Source: Dryas octopetala (taxonomy: Eukaryota; Streptophyta; Magnoliopsida; Rosales; Rosaceae). From it: a stretch of DNA of 64,000 nt. The position numbers and the translations under genes are program-made. The stretch is from positions 8,060,001-8,124,000 of the forward strand of contig OY992832.1 of NCBI GenBank assembly GCA_963921425.1, in the 5' to 3' direction. Positions 20,884 through 32,077 of this stretch are shown here, piece after piece; position 1 is the first letter of the stretch, and the number at the start of each line of letters is the position of its first letter. Under the pieces are notes generated by a model. It worked only from the letters and a program-made list of their open reading frames with translations. It searched no databases and was not told where the DNA came from.

Positions 20884-22452
20884 TTACTTTGATGGAAGAG
20901 TTGGAATACTCTGTTCATTCCTAAAGAAATTATCAGGATCGACCTTGGTTTTAATACGTACTAATCTCTCAAAATTATCCTTGAAGTACTTAATCCCATA
21001 AACCTTGGATTCATTGTATTCACCCTTTGAATTAGTACCGATGTCAAGGTCCCTATAGTTGAGAAAAGCCTCCCTTGGATTCTTGGATACATGAGGAGTC
21101 ATAGCTTCATAAAGTTTTCTGGTCAAATTCAAGTACTTGTTGGTAAGCCCTCCTTCTTTCCAGCTAATTGAGTACTGAATCAAGAACTTGTTGCCTGCTC
21201 TATGTGGAAATGGAGTTTCTGTTGGTGAAATCTCACTCATTCTCCCTCCATAAGGATTCCACACCATTCCAACTCCCCCAGCTTCCTTCATCACCTTCCA
21301 CAAAGCTTCCAAATCTGGCTTTGAAATTGGTTGTTTCACATAGTCAGATTTGCGCTTCAGAAATGTTTGTCCCTTGGGGATCCTACTGAGCAAAACATCA
21401 GGGAATGTTGCATTGCGGAGATTGAGCCAAAACACAGTTGATTCAACCCAACTCATTTCAAAGCAATCCTTTTTCTGCAAACCTAATAGTGGAAAGCTTT
21501 GATTCATCAACTTCAGAAGCCTCTCAGACTGCCCCAAAAACAAGGCAACAAATGATACCTTGTTATTCGCTGGTGACAGCATCAGTCTTATGAACAGATC
21601 ATCATCTATCTTATCAGCAACTTGTTGCCACTGCACAACCATGTCTGTTGCACCTTGTTCGAATGTCCTTTCCACCTGAAACACTGTCACCGTCTCCGGA
21701 ACCCGAACCAACTTGATCTTCCAAGCAAGAACCACACCAAAACTTGATGCCCCACCTCCTCTAATGGCCCAAAACAGATCTTCTCCCATGGACTCTCTGT
21801 TGAGGACCCTACCCTTCACATCCACAATTTGTGCATCAACAATGTTATCCACAGAGAGCCCATATTTTCTCATCATGTTCCCATATCCAGCTCCAGTGAA
21901 ATGTCCACCAGCCCCAAGAGTAGTGCAAATACCAGCAGGGAAGCCATGGACTTTGCTTTTCACAGAAATCCCATAATAAATTTCACCGATGGTTGACCCA
22001 GATTGAACCCATGCACTCTCATCAGCCAAATCGATATTGATAGACCTTAGATCAAACATGTCAAGAACAATGAAGGGTTTGGTGGATACATAAGAGAGGC
22101 CCTCATAATCATGGCCACCACTTCTTATTCTGATCTCCAAGCCAAGGCTTTTGGCACAAACAACAGCGGCTTGGACATGGGATTCATGCTTGGCCGCCAC
22201 AATTAGCAGCGGTTTTGGGGTTGTGGGGGTAAAAAACCTTAGGTTTCTAACATGTTGCTGCAGAACAGAGGAAAATGAGGCATTGTTGGAGGTGTAAATG
22301 GATTCAGAGATGGGATTGGAGGGCTGAGAATGTTTGGAAAGGCATTGGAGAAAATTGGTTTCATCAACTGAGGATGAAGTTGCAATACATGACCCTGATA
22401 TCACAGCAAGGATTGAAAACATAGAGAGTGTTGCATATTCTATAGCCTTCAT
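20884..22452 (-). CDS. BBE-like FAD-linked oxidoreductase (BBE-f), altered FAD loop
   Basis: Intact 522-residue, intronless BBE-like enzyme; the ATG at 22452 opens a signal peptide (residues 1-25). The flavin-linking His114 ([12 protein letters not shown]) and Cys176 are present, but the normally invariant loop is changed: GICTTLGAGGHFTGAGYG instead of [16 protein letters not shown]. The gatekeeper position is therefore Leu, the residue described as blocking O2 access in AtBBE-like 15, so this copy is predicted to be a dehydrogenase. The active-site Lys is Leu (LIQYSISW); Gln and the LNYRDLDIG motif remain. The reading frame is clean and the C-terminus is normal (FFRNEQSIPTLPSK), so I take the changes as functional rather than decay. 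Confidence 0.93.
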   Translation of the reverse strand: MKAIEYATLSMFSILAVISGSCIATSSSVDETNFLQCLSKHSQPSNPISESIYTSNNASFSSVLQQHVRNLRFFTPTTPKPLLIVAAKHESHVQAAVVCAKSLGLEIRIRSGGHDYEGLSYVSTKPFIVLDMFDLRSINIDLADESAWVQSGSTIGEIYYGISVKSKVHGFPAGICTTLGAGGHFTGAGYGNMMRKYGLSVDNIVDAQIVDVKGRVLNRESMGEDLFWAIRGGGASSFGVVLAWKIKLVRVPETVTVFQVERTFEQGATDMVVQWQQVADKIDDDLFIRLMLSPANNKVSFVALFLGQSERLLKLMNQSFPLLGLQKKDCFEMSWVESTVFWLNLRNATFPDVLLSRIPKGQTFLKRKSDYVKQPISKPDLEALWKVMKEAGGVGMVWNPYGGRMSEISPTETPFPHRAGNKFLIQYSISWKEGGLTNKYLNLTRKLYEAMTPHVSKNPREAFLNYRDLDIGTNSKGEYNESKVYGIKYFKDNFERLVRIKTKVDPDNFFRNEQSIPTLPSK

Positions 22453-22498
22453 TTTTCTTGTGGAATGTTGTTTCTCATCTCAAGGTACATATTAGTGC

Positions 22499-22507
22499 CT
22501 TATAAAG
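22499..22507 (-). promoter_or_regulatory. TATA box of BBE-f
   Basis: TTTATAAGG on the minus strand, about 48 nt upstream of the ATG at 22452. Confidence 0.45.
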
Positions 22508-23451
22508 AGGATGAAAAACATGCATGGTTATTGTGGTATGAATTCAAGATACGATTTATAATGGTAATTATGAACTGATGACGATATAATAACAAATTTA
22601 AAGAATTAATTGACCTTGATTGTAGGATAGAAATATTAGAAATCTTTGTTTTGACCAAAAAAGAAGCAAAGAAAATTTGAGAGATTTTTTTCCATAGAAC
22701 ATGGCACATTAAATTAATAATTCAACAAAAGATTGAAAGAATGAAGAGTGGTAAGCTTGGTACCTTCATTGTTTGTGGGATATGATATTCTCTATTTTTA
22801 CAGAAAGTTGGCAATATTTATAATAAATCAAAGCACTGACCTTTTGAACTTTTTTTTTTGGGTACATTGCATTGCATTCAACATATTTGGATTTTATTGT
22901 TAAAATGATGTGAAAAATAAAATTCTCTGTAAGAAAATTACTTTTGTTCTAGATTATCTTCCTTTCACGAAATTCATATTTTGGAAAGACTTGTTAAGAC
23001 AGACAGACTCATGATCTATATAACACTATCTAGCAACAACAAAAAAAAGTTAATGTAGATATATTTCTTAATGGAACATAAATCACTTTTTCACATCAGA
23101 GTAATTTATTTAAACGAGCATCATTTCATTCTCTCTTATTCAAAATTCAAATAAAAAAAAAAAGCAAGAGTTGAACTCTTGTCGTGGATGTAGAAAAGTG
23201 TTTCTTACCACCGGAGTTATGAATCCTACATCTAAAATTGATGTAAGACATTATAAAAAGCTGATTTTTTTTTTTGTGCGATAAATTAATTATTCTTACA
23301 AGGAAAGTTACTTATTGTACAAATACAGGTGTTAAGTTCTGTTATATCAGTAACAAGAAACTTCAAAAAATTATTTCATGTGCTTAATACATTCCTCTGA
23401 AAATTTCTCAACAAATTTGAGCTCCCCATCCTTTTTTCTATCTTTCTTTCT
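22508..23451. other. Intergenic DNA between BBE-f and BBE-g
   Basis: AT-rich with several homopolymers; no gene seen. Sequence near 23350-23385 resembles the 3' flank of BBE-h near 31945-31975, as expected if g and h are tandem duplicates. Confidence 0.45.
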
Positions 23452-24210
23452 CTAATGAGGTGGGATACTTTGTTCATTCCTGAAAAAATTGTGAGGATCA
23501 ACCGCGGTTTTCACACGTACCAATCTATCAAAATTGCCTTTAAAAGACATGCTTCCATAAACTTTAGCAGTTTGAAAGCTAGTCTGGTTGTGCAGATTGG
23601 CCCCAATGTCAAGGTCCCTGTAGTTTTGGAAGGCCTCTCTTGGGGTCTTGGACACAAATGGAGTCATCCCTTCATACAATTTTCTCGAGAGGTCAAGGTG
23701 GTCTCATCTTCCACCCAAAATGTAAAGTACTGAATCAGAAACAGGTTTCCATCGCTGTGAGGGAATGGTATTGCTGACTCAGCAATCTCACTCATTCTTC
23801 CATCATATGGGTTCCACTGCATCCACACATTCTCAATCTTGAGCATCATCTGCCATATGGATTCTATTCCAGCTTTTGGAATTCGTTGTTTCACATGGTC
23901 TGACTTGGCTTTGAAGAAAAATGGTGGGCCTTTGGGCTTGTTGAGCAGAACATTTATGGAAGTTCCAACTGGGTAGTCGGCCCAAAACACAGTGGACTCA
24001 AGCCACTCATTTCAAAGCAGTCTTTTTGCTGCAAACCCAGACCAGGAAAACTCTCATTCATCAATGCAAGAGGCTTGTTAGTTTGTCCCAAAAACATACC
24101 AATGAATGACACTTCCACAGTCTTGTTGCCCTTAACAGTATTCTTGACTTGAGGCATTGCTCTGATGAAGATGTCTTGAGGCAGCTTAGGTGCTACAAAT
24201 TGCCACCTAT
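23452..24210 (-). pseudogene. BBE-g pseudogene, 3' half
   Basis: C-terminal half of a BBE-like gene, cut off from its 5' half by the copia insertion. It resumes exactly at the 5-bp target site: the codons for RWQFVAPKLPQD continue the 5' half, which ends DVIYR. Two further frameshifts are visible, one near 24000 (a base lost after CFEMS) and one near 23700 (after VEDETT). The remains show LIQYFTFW, NYRDLDIG and FFRNEQSIPPH followed by TAG at 23452. Closest relative is BBE-h. Confidence 0.92.
24206..24210. repeat. Target-site duplication, left (CCTAT)
   Basis: CCTAT immediately before the left LTR, identical to 29765-29769 after the right LTR. A 5-bp duplication is standard for Ty1-copia integration. 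Confidence 0.95.
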
Positions 24211-24361
24211 TGTCAAACAATGTGTTTAGGGTTTAATAATTTCAGCATATTTCATTAATCACATAAAAAAGGTATTTATATTTGTACAAGTGAGGGTCTA
24301 AATAGCAAATACATCTATTCCTATAATTACAAGAAAACCCATATAAACTAGGAATTTAACA
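24211..24361 (-). repeat. 3' LTR of the copia element
   Basis: 151 bp, beginning TGTTAAATTCC and ending GTTTGACA on the minus strand (TG...CA). Identical to the other LTR except TT at 24281-24282 where the other has CC. Confidence 0.96.
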
Positions 24362-24370
24362 CTCCCCCTC
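24362..24370 (-). promoter_or_regulatory. Polypurine tract of the copia element
   Basis: GAGGGGGAG on the minus strand, abutting the 3' LTR. This is where plus-strand DNA synthesis is primed in reverse transcription. The original pol stop codon (TGA, 24369-24371) overlaps it. Confidence 0.9.
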
Positions 24371-27300
24371 AAGTTGGTGCATAAACATCACACATGCCCA
24401 ACTTGATAAGTGAACAATCAAATATCCTACTTGACACAGCCTTGGTAAGAACATCAGCCAGCTAGTCTTCAGATTTCACAAAAGGGAAATCAACAATCTT
24501 AGCCTCTAATTTCTCCTTAATGAAATGACGATCAATTTCCACGTGCTTCGTACGATCGTGTTGAACCGGATTATGAGCAATCTCAATCGCAAATTTATTA
24601 TCACAAAATAACTTCATAGCGACCTTGGGTTTATACCCCAAATCTATCAACAACCTCCTTAGCCACAGGAGCTCACAAATACCATTTGCCATACCTCGGT
24701 ACTCCGCTTCGGCACTGGATCTAGACACCACCTGTTGTTTCTTACTTCGCCAAGTAACTAAATTACCACCAACAAAGGTGAAATACCCAGCTGTAGACCT
24801 TCTATCATCTGCTGATCCTGCCCAATCAGCATCTGTAAACCCAATAACATCCAAATGGTCATGTTTACTAAATAACAACCCTTTACCTGGTGCGGATTTC
24901 AGATACCTCAAGATACGTTCAACTCCATCCATATGTAATATCCGTGGGTCATGCATGAACTGACTCACCACATTAACAGCATAGGCAATATCCGGTCGAG
25001 TGTGAGCTAGATAAATTAATCTCCCCACAAGTCTTTGATATCTTCCTCTGTCAGTCGGAGCAGAATTGTAGCTTTCAAACAACTTATGGTTCTGCTCAAT
25101 AGGAGTTGCAGCAGGCTTACAAGCAAGCATACATGTTTCTGTCAAGAGATCAAGGACATACTTTCTCTGGGACAAAAAAATTCCATGTGAAGATCTCGCT
25201 ACTTCAATCCCAAGGAAATACTTCAGGTTACCTAATTCTTTCATCTCAAACTCAGAAGCCAGGTAAGTTTGTAGCGAGGCCATCTCCTCCTGATCATCTC
25301 CTGTCAAAACCATATCATCCACATATATAATGAGTACAGTACGCTTGTTACCTCTTCGTTTAATGAATAGTGTATGGTCTGAATTACTTTGTTTATAGCC
25401 TGCAGCTTTCATAGACTTGGAGAACCGTCCAAACCAGGCTCTAGGTGATTGCTTTAGGCCATACAATGCCTTTCTTAGCCTGCACACCATACCTGACTGT
25501 TCCAGTTCAGGAATTCCAGGAGGAGGATCCATATAGACCTCTTCTTCAAGGTCGCCATGCAAGAATGCATTCTTGACATCAAACTGAAGAAGAGGTCATT
25601 CCATATTAGCAGCTAGAGACAACAACACCCTCACAGTATTCAACTTTGCTACTGGAGCAAATGTCTCCTGATAGTCAACTCCATACGACTGAGTGTACCC
25701 CTTGGCAACCAACCGAGCTTTATACCTCTCTATGGAACCATCAGCTCTATGTTTAACCGCATAGACCCATCTGCATCCCACAGGTTTCTTCCCTTTAGGT
25801 AACTGAACCAACTCCCAAGTCTTATTTTTCACCAATGCCTCCATTTCTTCTGCCATTGCCTTAGTCCATCTTGAATCTGCTAAAGCATCCTGCAAATTTC
25901 TTGGGACAGATACAGAAGATAATTGATGCACAAATGACTTATATGACTCGGATAGCCTATGCGAAGACATATGACTATTTATAGAGTATTTGGCTTTGGC
26001 GTTAGGATCTGGTTCATAAGATGTAGGTGGAATACCTCGGGTTGACCTATGTGGAAGCTTATACCTAGAGGTGTCAGGCTCAGACTCAGATTGGATACTC
26101 AAATCATCAGAAAAAGAAGGGGAAATAGGATGTACCTCATGAGACGCCTCTGGAGAAGATTGTATCAGTGGTGAAGTATGAGGACTGAGAGTTGTACTAT
26201 CATCAAACAAACCTCCAAACACGGAAGAGTCAGAAAGATCACTGTCACACTGCACCGCCGAGTCTGTAGGTAAGCAAGATTGATCTACCAGAGGAGGTAT
26301 TTCACCCACCGTACCCACTGAGCGCTCGATACTACATTGCTCGTCTTTTTTGTTTTTTGTCCTGTAACCTGAAACCATTGAAAAACTCCATATCTATGGC
26401 GGCATTCGTCCCTTCACCAACGTTCTCCCCCTGAAGGGAAGGTGCGGAACACTCATAAAAAAATTGTTCCTCATGAAATGTAACATCCATAGAGACATGG
26501 AACCGACGAGACGGAGGATGATAGCACTTGTATCCTTTAGTAGCACGACCATAGCCAACAAAAACACATTTCAAAGCCCGGGGCTCCAATTTGGTACGTT
26601 GATGCCCATGTAAATGGACATACACAACGCAGCCAAACACTCGAGGTTCCAAATGCAAAATAGACGGAAGCTCACAAGAATCAGCAAGGACATCCAATGG
26701 GCGCCGAAAATCGAGAACACTAGATGGAGTGCGGTTAATTAAGTACACGGCTGAGCTAAGAGCATCGCCTCATAAGAAGGTCGGTACCCGACCGCCAATC
26801 AACAATGATCGAGCAATCTCTAGTAAGTGTCTATTCTTCCGTTCAGCCACCCCATTCTGTTGGGGAGAATAAGAACAAGATGTCTGATGGATAATGCCAT
26901 GTAAACCAAAGTAATCTGTCAATCCTTTGTTAACATATTCGCCGCCATTATCCGAGCGGAGAATACGAATCGAATGATTGAACTGAGTTTTCACCATCTT
27001 ATGGAACAATTGGAATACTCCACATACATCACTTTTATTATGAAGAAAATAAATCCAGGTCATACGCGTGCAATCATCTATGAACGTGACAAACCATCGA
27101 ACGCCATTACAAGTAGAAAGAGGGGCAGGTCCCCAAACATCAGAGTGAACCAAACCAAAAGGAATTCCACATTTATTATCATTAGAAGAAAACACTATTC
27201 GGTGACTCTTAGCCAACACACAAGTTTCACATTGGAAATCCTGGAAATTACAACCACGAAACAATGAGGGAAATAACCGCCTTAGATAACTAAATGAAGG

Positions 27301-28740
27301 ATGACCCAACCGCTGATGCCAGAGCCAGATCTTCTTCTTATTTGCAACTAACTGAGTACCACTAACATGATGAGCCTGACTAACACCATCCAGACCCAAA
27401 GTATCACCATCCAGATAGTACAAGTCCCCATCTCTCCTACCACTGCCAATCCTCTCCTTGGTATGAATATCCTGAAAAATACAGTGAGTAGGAAAGAAAA
27501 CAACAACACAACCACGAGATGCAGTTAGTTGACTAACAGACAATAAATTGCAGTTTAAGGACGGAACAAACAAGGTATTAACCAAGGTAAGAGACGAAAC
27601 AGACACAGTTCCAATGCCAAGAACTGGAGAAGACACACCATTGGCATTAGTGATGAATGGTTTGGGACTACTAGATGACAAGGATTGGAATGCATATCTA
27701 TCACAAGTCATATGATCGGTGGCACCTGTGTCAATTATTCATGTATTTGTACAAGAATTAGCAGGAGTACGCAAAGCACAATAAGATATACCTGACTTAG
27801 CAGCAAAAATAGAAGTATTGACCAAATTTCCCTTGGGAGCCGGTTGGGTAGCCTTAAAAGGAGAGTCCCCTGGAGATGCCTTCATGCCTTTCGGATGCCA
27901 TTCCGGATACCCATGAAGTTGAAAACACTTCTCTACCACATGATTGGTACCATTACAATGAGTACATTTCCGAGTCTCATTCTTTCTAGAACCGAACCGG
28001 TTACCACTCGAGGGTCTGGCCACCATGGCCATGCTAGTATTAGTAGGACCACCAAGCATGACATCCTGGCGATTAGCTTCAGCACATACTGTAGCATAAG
28101 CAGTACGAAGATCAGGCAGAGGAGAGGTAGCAAGAATCCTTCCTCTAACACTATCCAAATGCGAATCAAGTCCAGCCAGAAAAACATATAGCCGATTAGC
28201 ACTAACAATATCATTGTACAACCCAATATCTCTCGAACATTCCATAGGACAAGGTTGAATTGCATCCACCTCCTGCCAAAGTTTCTGCAATATACCATAA
28301 TATTCAATAATAGTTCGACCATTTTGACGAGTGGAAATAACCTGACAATGGAGTGAATAAGCCTTGGAACCATCCTGACTCACAGAATACTGCCTCTTGA
28401 GAGCGTCCCATATCTCCTTGGCTGTCGCCATACGAATGAACAATGAACGCACATCTTTGGTCATTGCATCCAAGAGCCAAGACTTAACCATGCAATTTTC
28501 ATCTTCTCAGGCCTCAAATTCAGGTGAATCACGATCCGTAGGCATAGGATGTGAACCTGAAACTAAACCCCAGCGCTTCCGGCCTCGGATCTTATTCTGT
28601 GCATTTAAAGCCCACTCTCCATAGTTTGTGCCATCAAGCTTTTCTGGAGTGATTACTGAGTCATTAAAAGTAACCGGAGGAAGTGTAGGAGGTGTACTCA
28701 ATTCAGCCTTCTTGCCATCAGTCTTGGAAGAGTCGGCCAT
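24369..28740 (-). pseudogene. Dead copia gag-pol reading frame
   Basis: Starts at ATG 28740 (MADSSKTDGKK). Gag ends with a CX2CX4HX4C zinc knuckle (CTHCNGTNHVVEKC). Then come the protease motif DTGAT, the integrase HHCC region (HQRLGH, CETC) and catalytic core (IDDCTRMTW, SDNGGEYVN), the reverse transcriptase with YVDDM, and RNase H (SSAEAEYR). In-frame stops occur near 28509, 27740, 26772, 25594 and 24460. In four the context fits a lost Trp codon (TGG to TGA) and in the last a lost Gln codon (CAG to TAG). A frameshift lies near 26345-26370 in an A-rich stretch. No intact protein is encoded beyond about 350 residues. Confidence 0.93.
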
Positions 28741-29078
28741 GATACCAAAAAACTAGACCAAGAAACGGATTTGTAGCAGCGGAACAAGTCAGAGAAGAGA
28801 TCACGCAGCGGCTGATCACGCAGCAAGGGAAGCCGTCACACAGTAGCAGCAGATATGATGAGTACTTGAGTAGTATAATTGAGGTTATGCTTTGCCCAAG
28901 ACAACACACGAACAGCAACCAATGTAGGCACCGCGGTGACAACACCCGCAATCGAAGCAGCCTTGAATCCTTCACGAACACCCTCTTGGGTGCAATGTTT
29001 GGCTCTTAAGATCTTCTGGTCTTCAGCAGGCGAAGGAATCACGAAAGCTTTTCTGTGGTCTTCAAAGAATCGCCGGCG

Positions 29079-29375
29079 CTGCAAGCAGGAGATGGACGGC
29101 GGCGCAGCAAAGGAAGACGGCGGCGCAGCAAAGAAAGAGTCGTCGTCGTCCCTGGATGGAGGAAAGGACAACGGCGTTCCTGGATGGCGGCGGCGTCGTC
29201 GTCGTCGTCTGGGCAGTGGCGTCGTCGTCGTCTGGGCAGCGGCGTTGCAAGCAAGAGATCAACGGCGGCGCAGCAAGGGAAGACGGCGTCGTAGCAAGGC
29301 AAGAATCGTCGTCGTCCCTGGATGGCGGCGGCGTCGCCTTCGTCTGGGCAGTGAGTCGTCGTCGTCTGGGCTGAT
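29079..29375. repeat. GC-rich triplet and tandem repeat in the copia leader
   Basis: Two related copies of about 168 and 129 bp (29079-29246 and 29247-29375). Each starts GCAAGCA(A/G)GAGAT, passes through GGCGGCGCAGCAA and TCGTCGTCGTCCCTGGATGG, and ends in GTCGTC runs with GTCTGGGCAG. It lies between the primer-binding site and gag and stands out in GC content from everything else nearby. Confidence 0.8.
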
Positions 29376-29600
29376 GAAGATAGTTACAGAGAAAAAAAAA
29401 AAAAAAAACTGATAGTTGTATTTTCTCAGCAGGCAGGTGTGGAGAAGTCACGCAAGGAACAAACAATAGAGCAAGATTAATCCCATGCACACAGCAATAA
29501 GGATTTACACAGAGATTCCCACGTAAGGAACAAGAAAACAGATCAAGATCAACCCTAACACACCACCAAAAACCTAAGTCTGACGAATAGGAGTTTGGGT

Positions 29601-29613
29601 GGCTCTGATACCA
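29601..29613 (-). promoter_or_regulatory. Primer-binding site (tRNA-iMet) of the copia element
   Basis: TGGTATCAGAGCC on the minus strand, directly after the 5' LTR; this matches the 3' end complement of plant initiator tRNA-Met, the usual primer for plant copia elements. Confidence 0.95.
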
Positions 29614-30576
<963 letters not shown>

Positions 30577-31084
30577 ATTGTTTGTAGGATTTTTTCTACT
30601 ACAATTTCTTGGCTCTAGTTCACTTCTTGGGCTTATTTATAGTGAGGTCATAGCACTGAGCTTCTTTTAATGGTACAGTGCCCCAAGTATTTTGGTAAAG
30701 TGGAACGAATTTTTACATTTTGTTGACAAAAAAGTGAATCAGTTTTAGATTTCTTTTGCTTTTTGGTCAAAACAGCTATAGATTTCCAAGATATAAAAGT
30801 TATGATTGGATTTCTTACCAAAATTAATTTCCACTGTTTGACTCATGTTTCGAATATATTTTACAATGAAAATTAATATTAGAGATCGATTCTATTAGGC
30901 AACATGATAGAAGAAAAATCAATGTATTTTTAAAATATTGTGTACCAACTAAATTTGGGTTTCAAATGATTTTGCATATACCGCATTATCATTTTTAAGT
31001 TATTTAAAAACAAACCTCAAAATTAAGAAAATTAAGGTGGATGAACTCTAAGGGTCTGTTTAGTTCAAGTTTTGAAGACCTGAG
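30577..31084. other. Intergenic DNA upstream of BBE-g
   Basis: Former promoter side of BBE-g. AT-rich; no gene seen. Confidence 0.4.
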
Positions 31085-31440
31085 AATGAGAAATTAATTA
31101 CATTTCCATGTTTGGTAAGTACATGGAAGGGAAATCAATTCTTGGCTCAAGGGAATCTAATGCCCTTATTGGGGAGAACATGAAACATTTGCTTCAGCTT
31201 GGGTTCTGTTTTTTCCCTCTTGGAAAAACATTTATTACTTCTTTTTTTAACAAAACTAACTCTGCTATTATTTTAAAATATCATATATATTGTCATTCAT
31301 TAAATAAATAATAAATAATGATATAATTGAAAAACTGACAATTTTCATTTTCAATACCCACACAACCCAAATATGGGAATGGAAATAAAAAGTTAATTTC
31401 TGGTTTACTTTTCCAGGATTACCAAACATAAAAAAGGGAA
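31085..31440. mobile_element. MITE-like repeat, copy B
   Basis: Related to 12690-13020 (shared GTAAGTACA, CAATTCTTGG, CTATTATTTTAAAATA in the same order). The left flank GGGTCTGTTTAG (about 31051) is the kind of end seen in small plant hAT or Harbinger derivatives. No coding sequence. Confidence 0.45.
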
Positions 31441-32077
31441 TTTGATAGTCAAATTTGGTATACAAATTTGTAAAAATCCTAAAAATAAGGTGATTGAATC
31501 CTAAATGGTGCCATGTCATTTGAAATCCAAATTCAATAAACAAATTTGAGATCCCTAACATTATTATATTGGATAAATACATTTGCAAAATTACAAAGAC
31601 TTCCTTTTATTTGCAAATGCCGATGATTTGCATGCACACAAGGTTGCATTAGCACAACCATGGTATAAATGTAGAGCCTACGAGTAGCATTCAATTTCTT
31701 ATATAAAAAAAAAAAAAGGAATTCTTAGAGAGATTTTTCGGTGTAATTGATACATCGTCACGTGATATAATTAGTATATGTGTCATAATATGAATGAATG
31801 TTATTAATGTTAAACCCTACTAATATAAATATATCATCCAATAATATCCTTACATGTTGAATTGGTTACACTACGTAGCAGTATATCAGTTACATTAAAA
31901 AAAAACTCTCGAATTCTTGAACAAAAAATTGGTTGAATTGTTGAAAACTTCAAAAATGATTTCATATGCCTAGAATTTCTCCACAAATATGTGTAAGAAT
32001 TCATGATTCAATCATCCCAATTAGCAATATTCTTGAAAGAAAGAAAATTATTCCCCATTTTATGTCTCTCTATAACT
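31441..32077. other. 3' flank of BBE-h
   Basis: AT-rich, no gene seen; includes the 3' UTR region of BBE-h and a short A-run near 31708. Confidence 0.4.

Noticed and set aside
24369..28740. APOBEC-like strand-specific G-to-A hypermutation of the copia element
   Set aside because: Four stops are G to A on the sense strand, but the fifth (CAG to TAG) is C to T, so both strands are affected. Plants have no known APOBEC3; methylcytosine deamination is simpler.
24369..28740. Programmed stop-codon readthrough in the copia frame
   Set aside because: Five stops at unrelated positions, four at conserved Trp codons, plus a frameshift, fit decay rather than regulated recoding.
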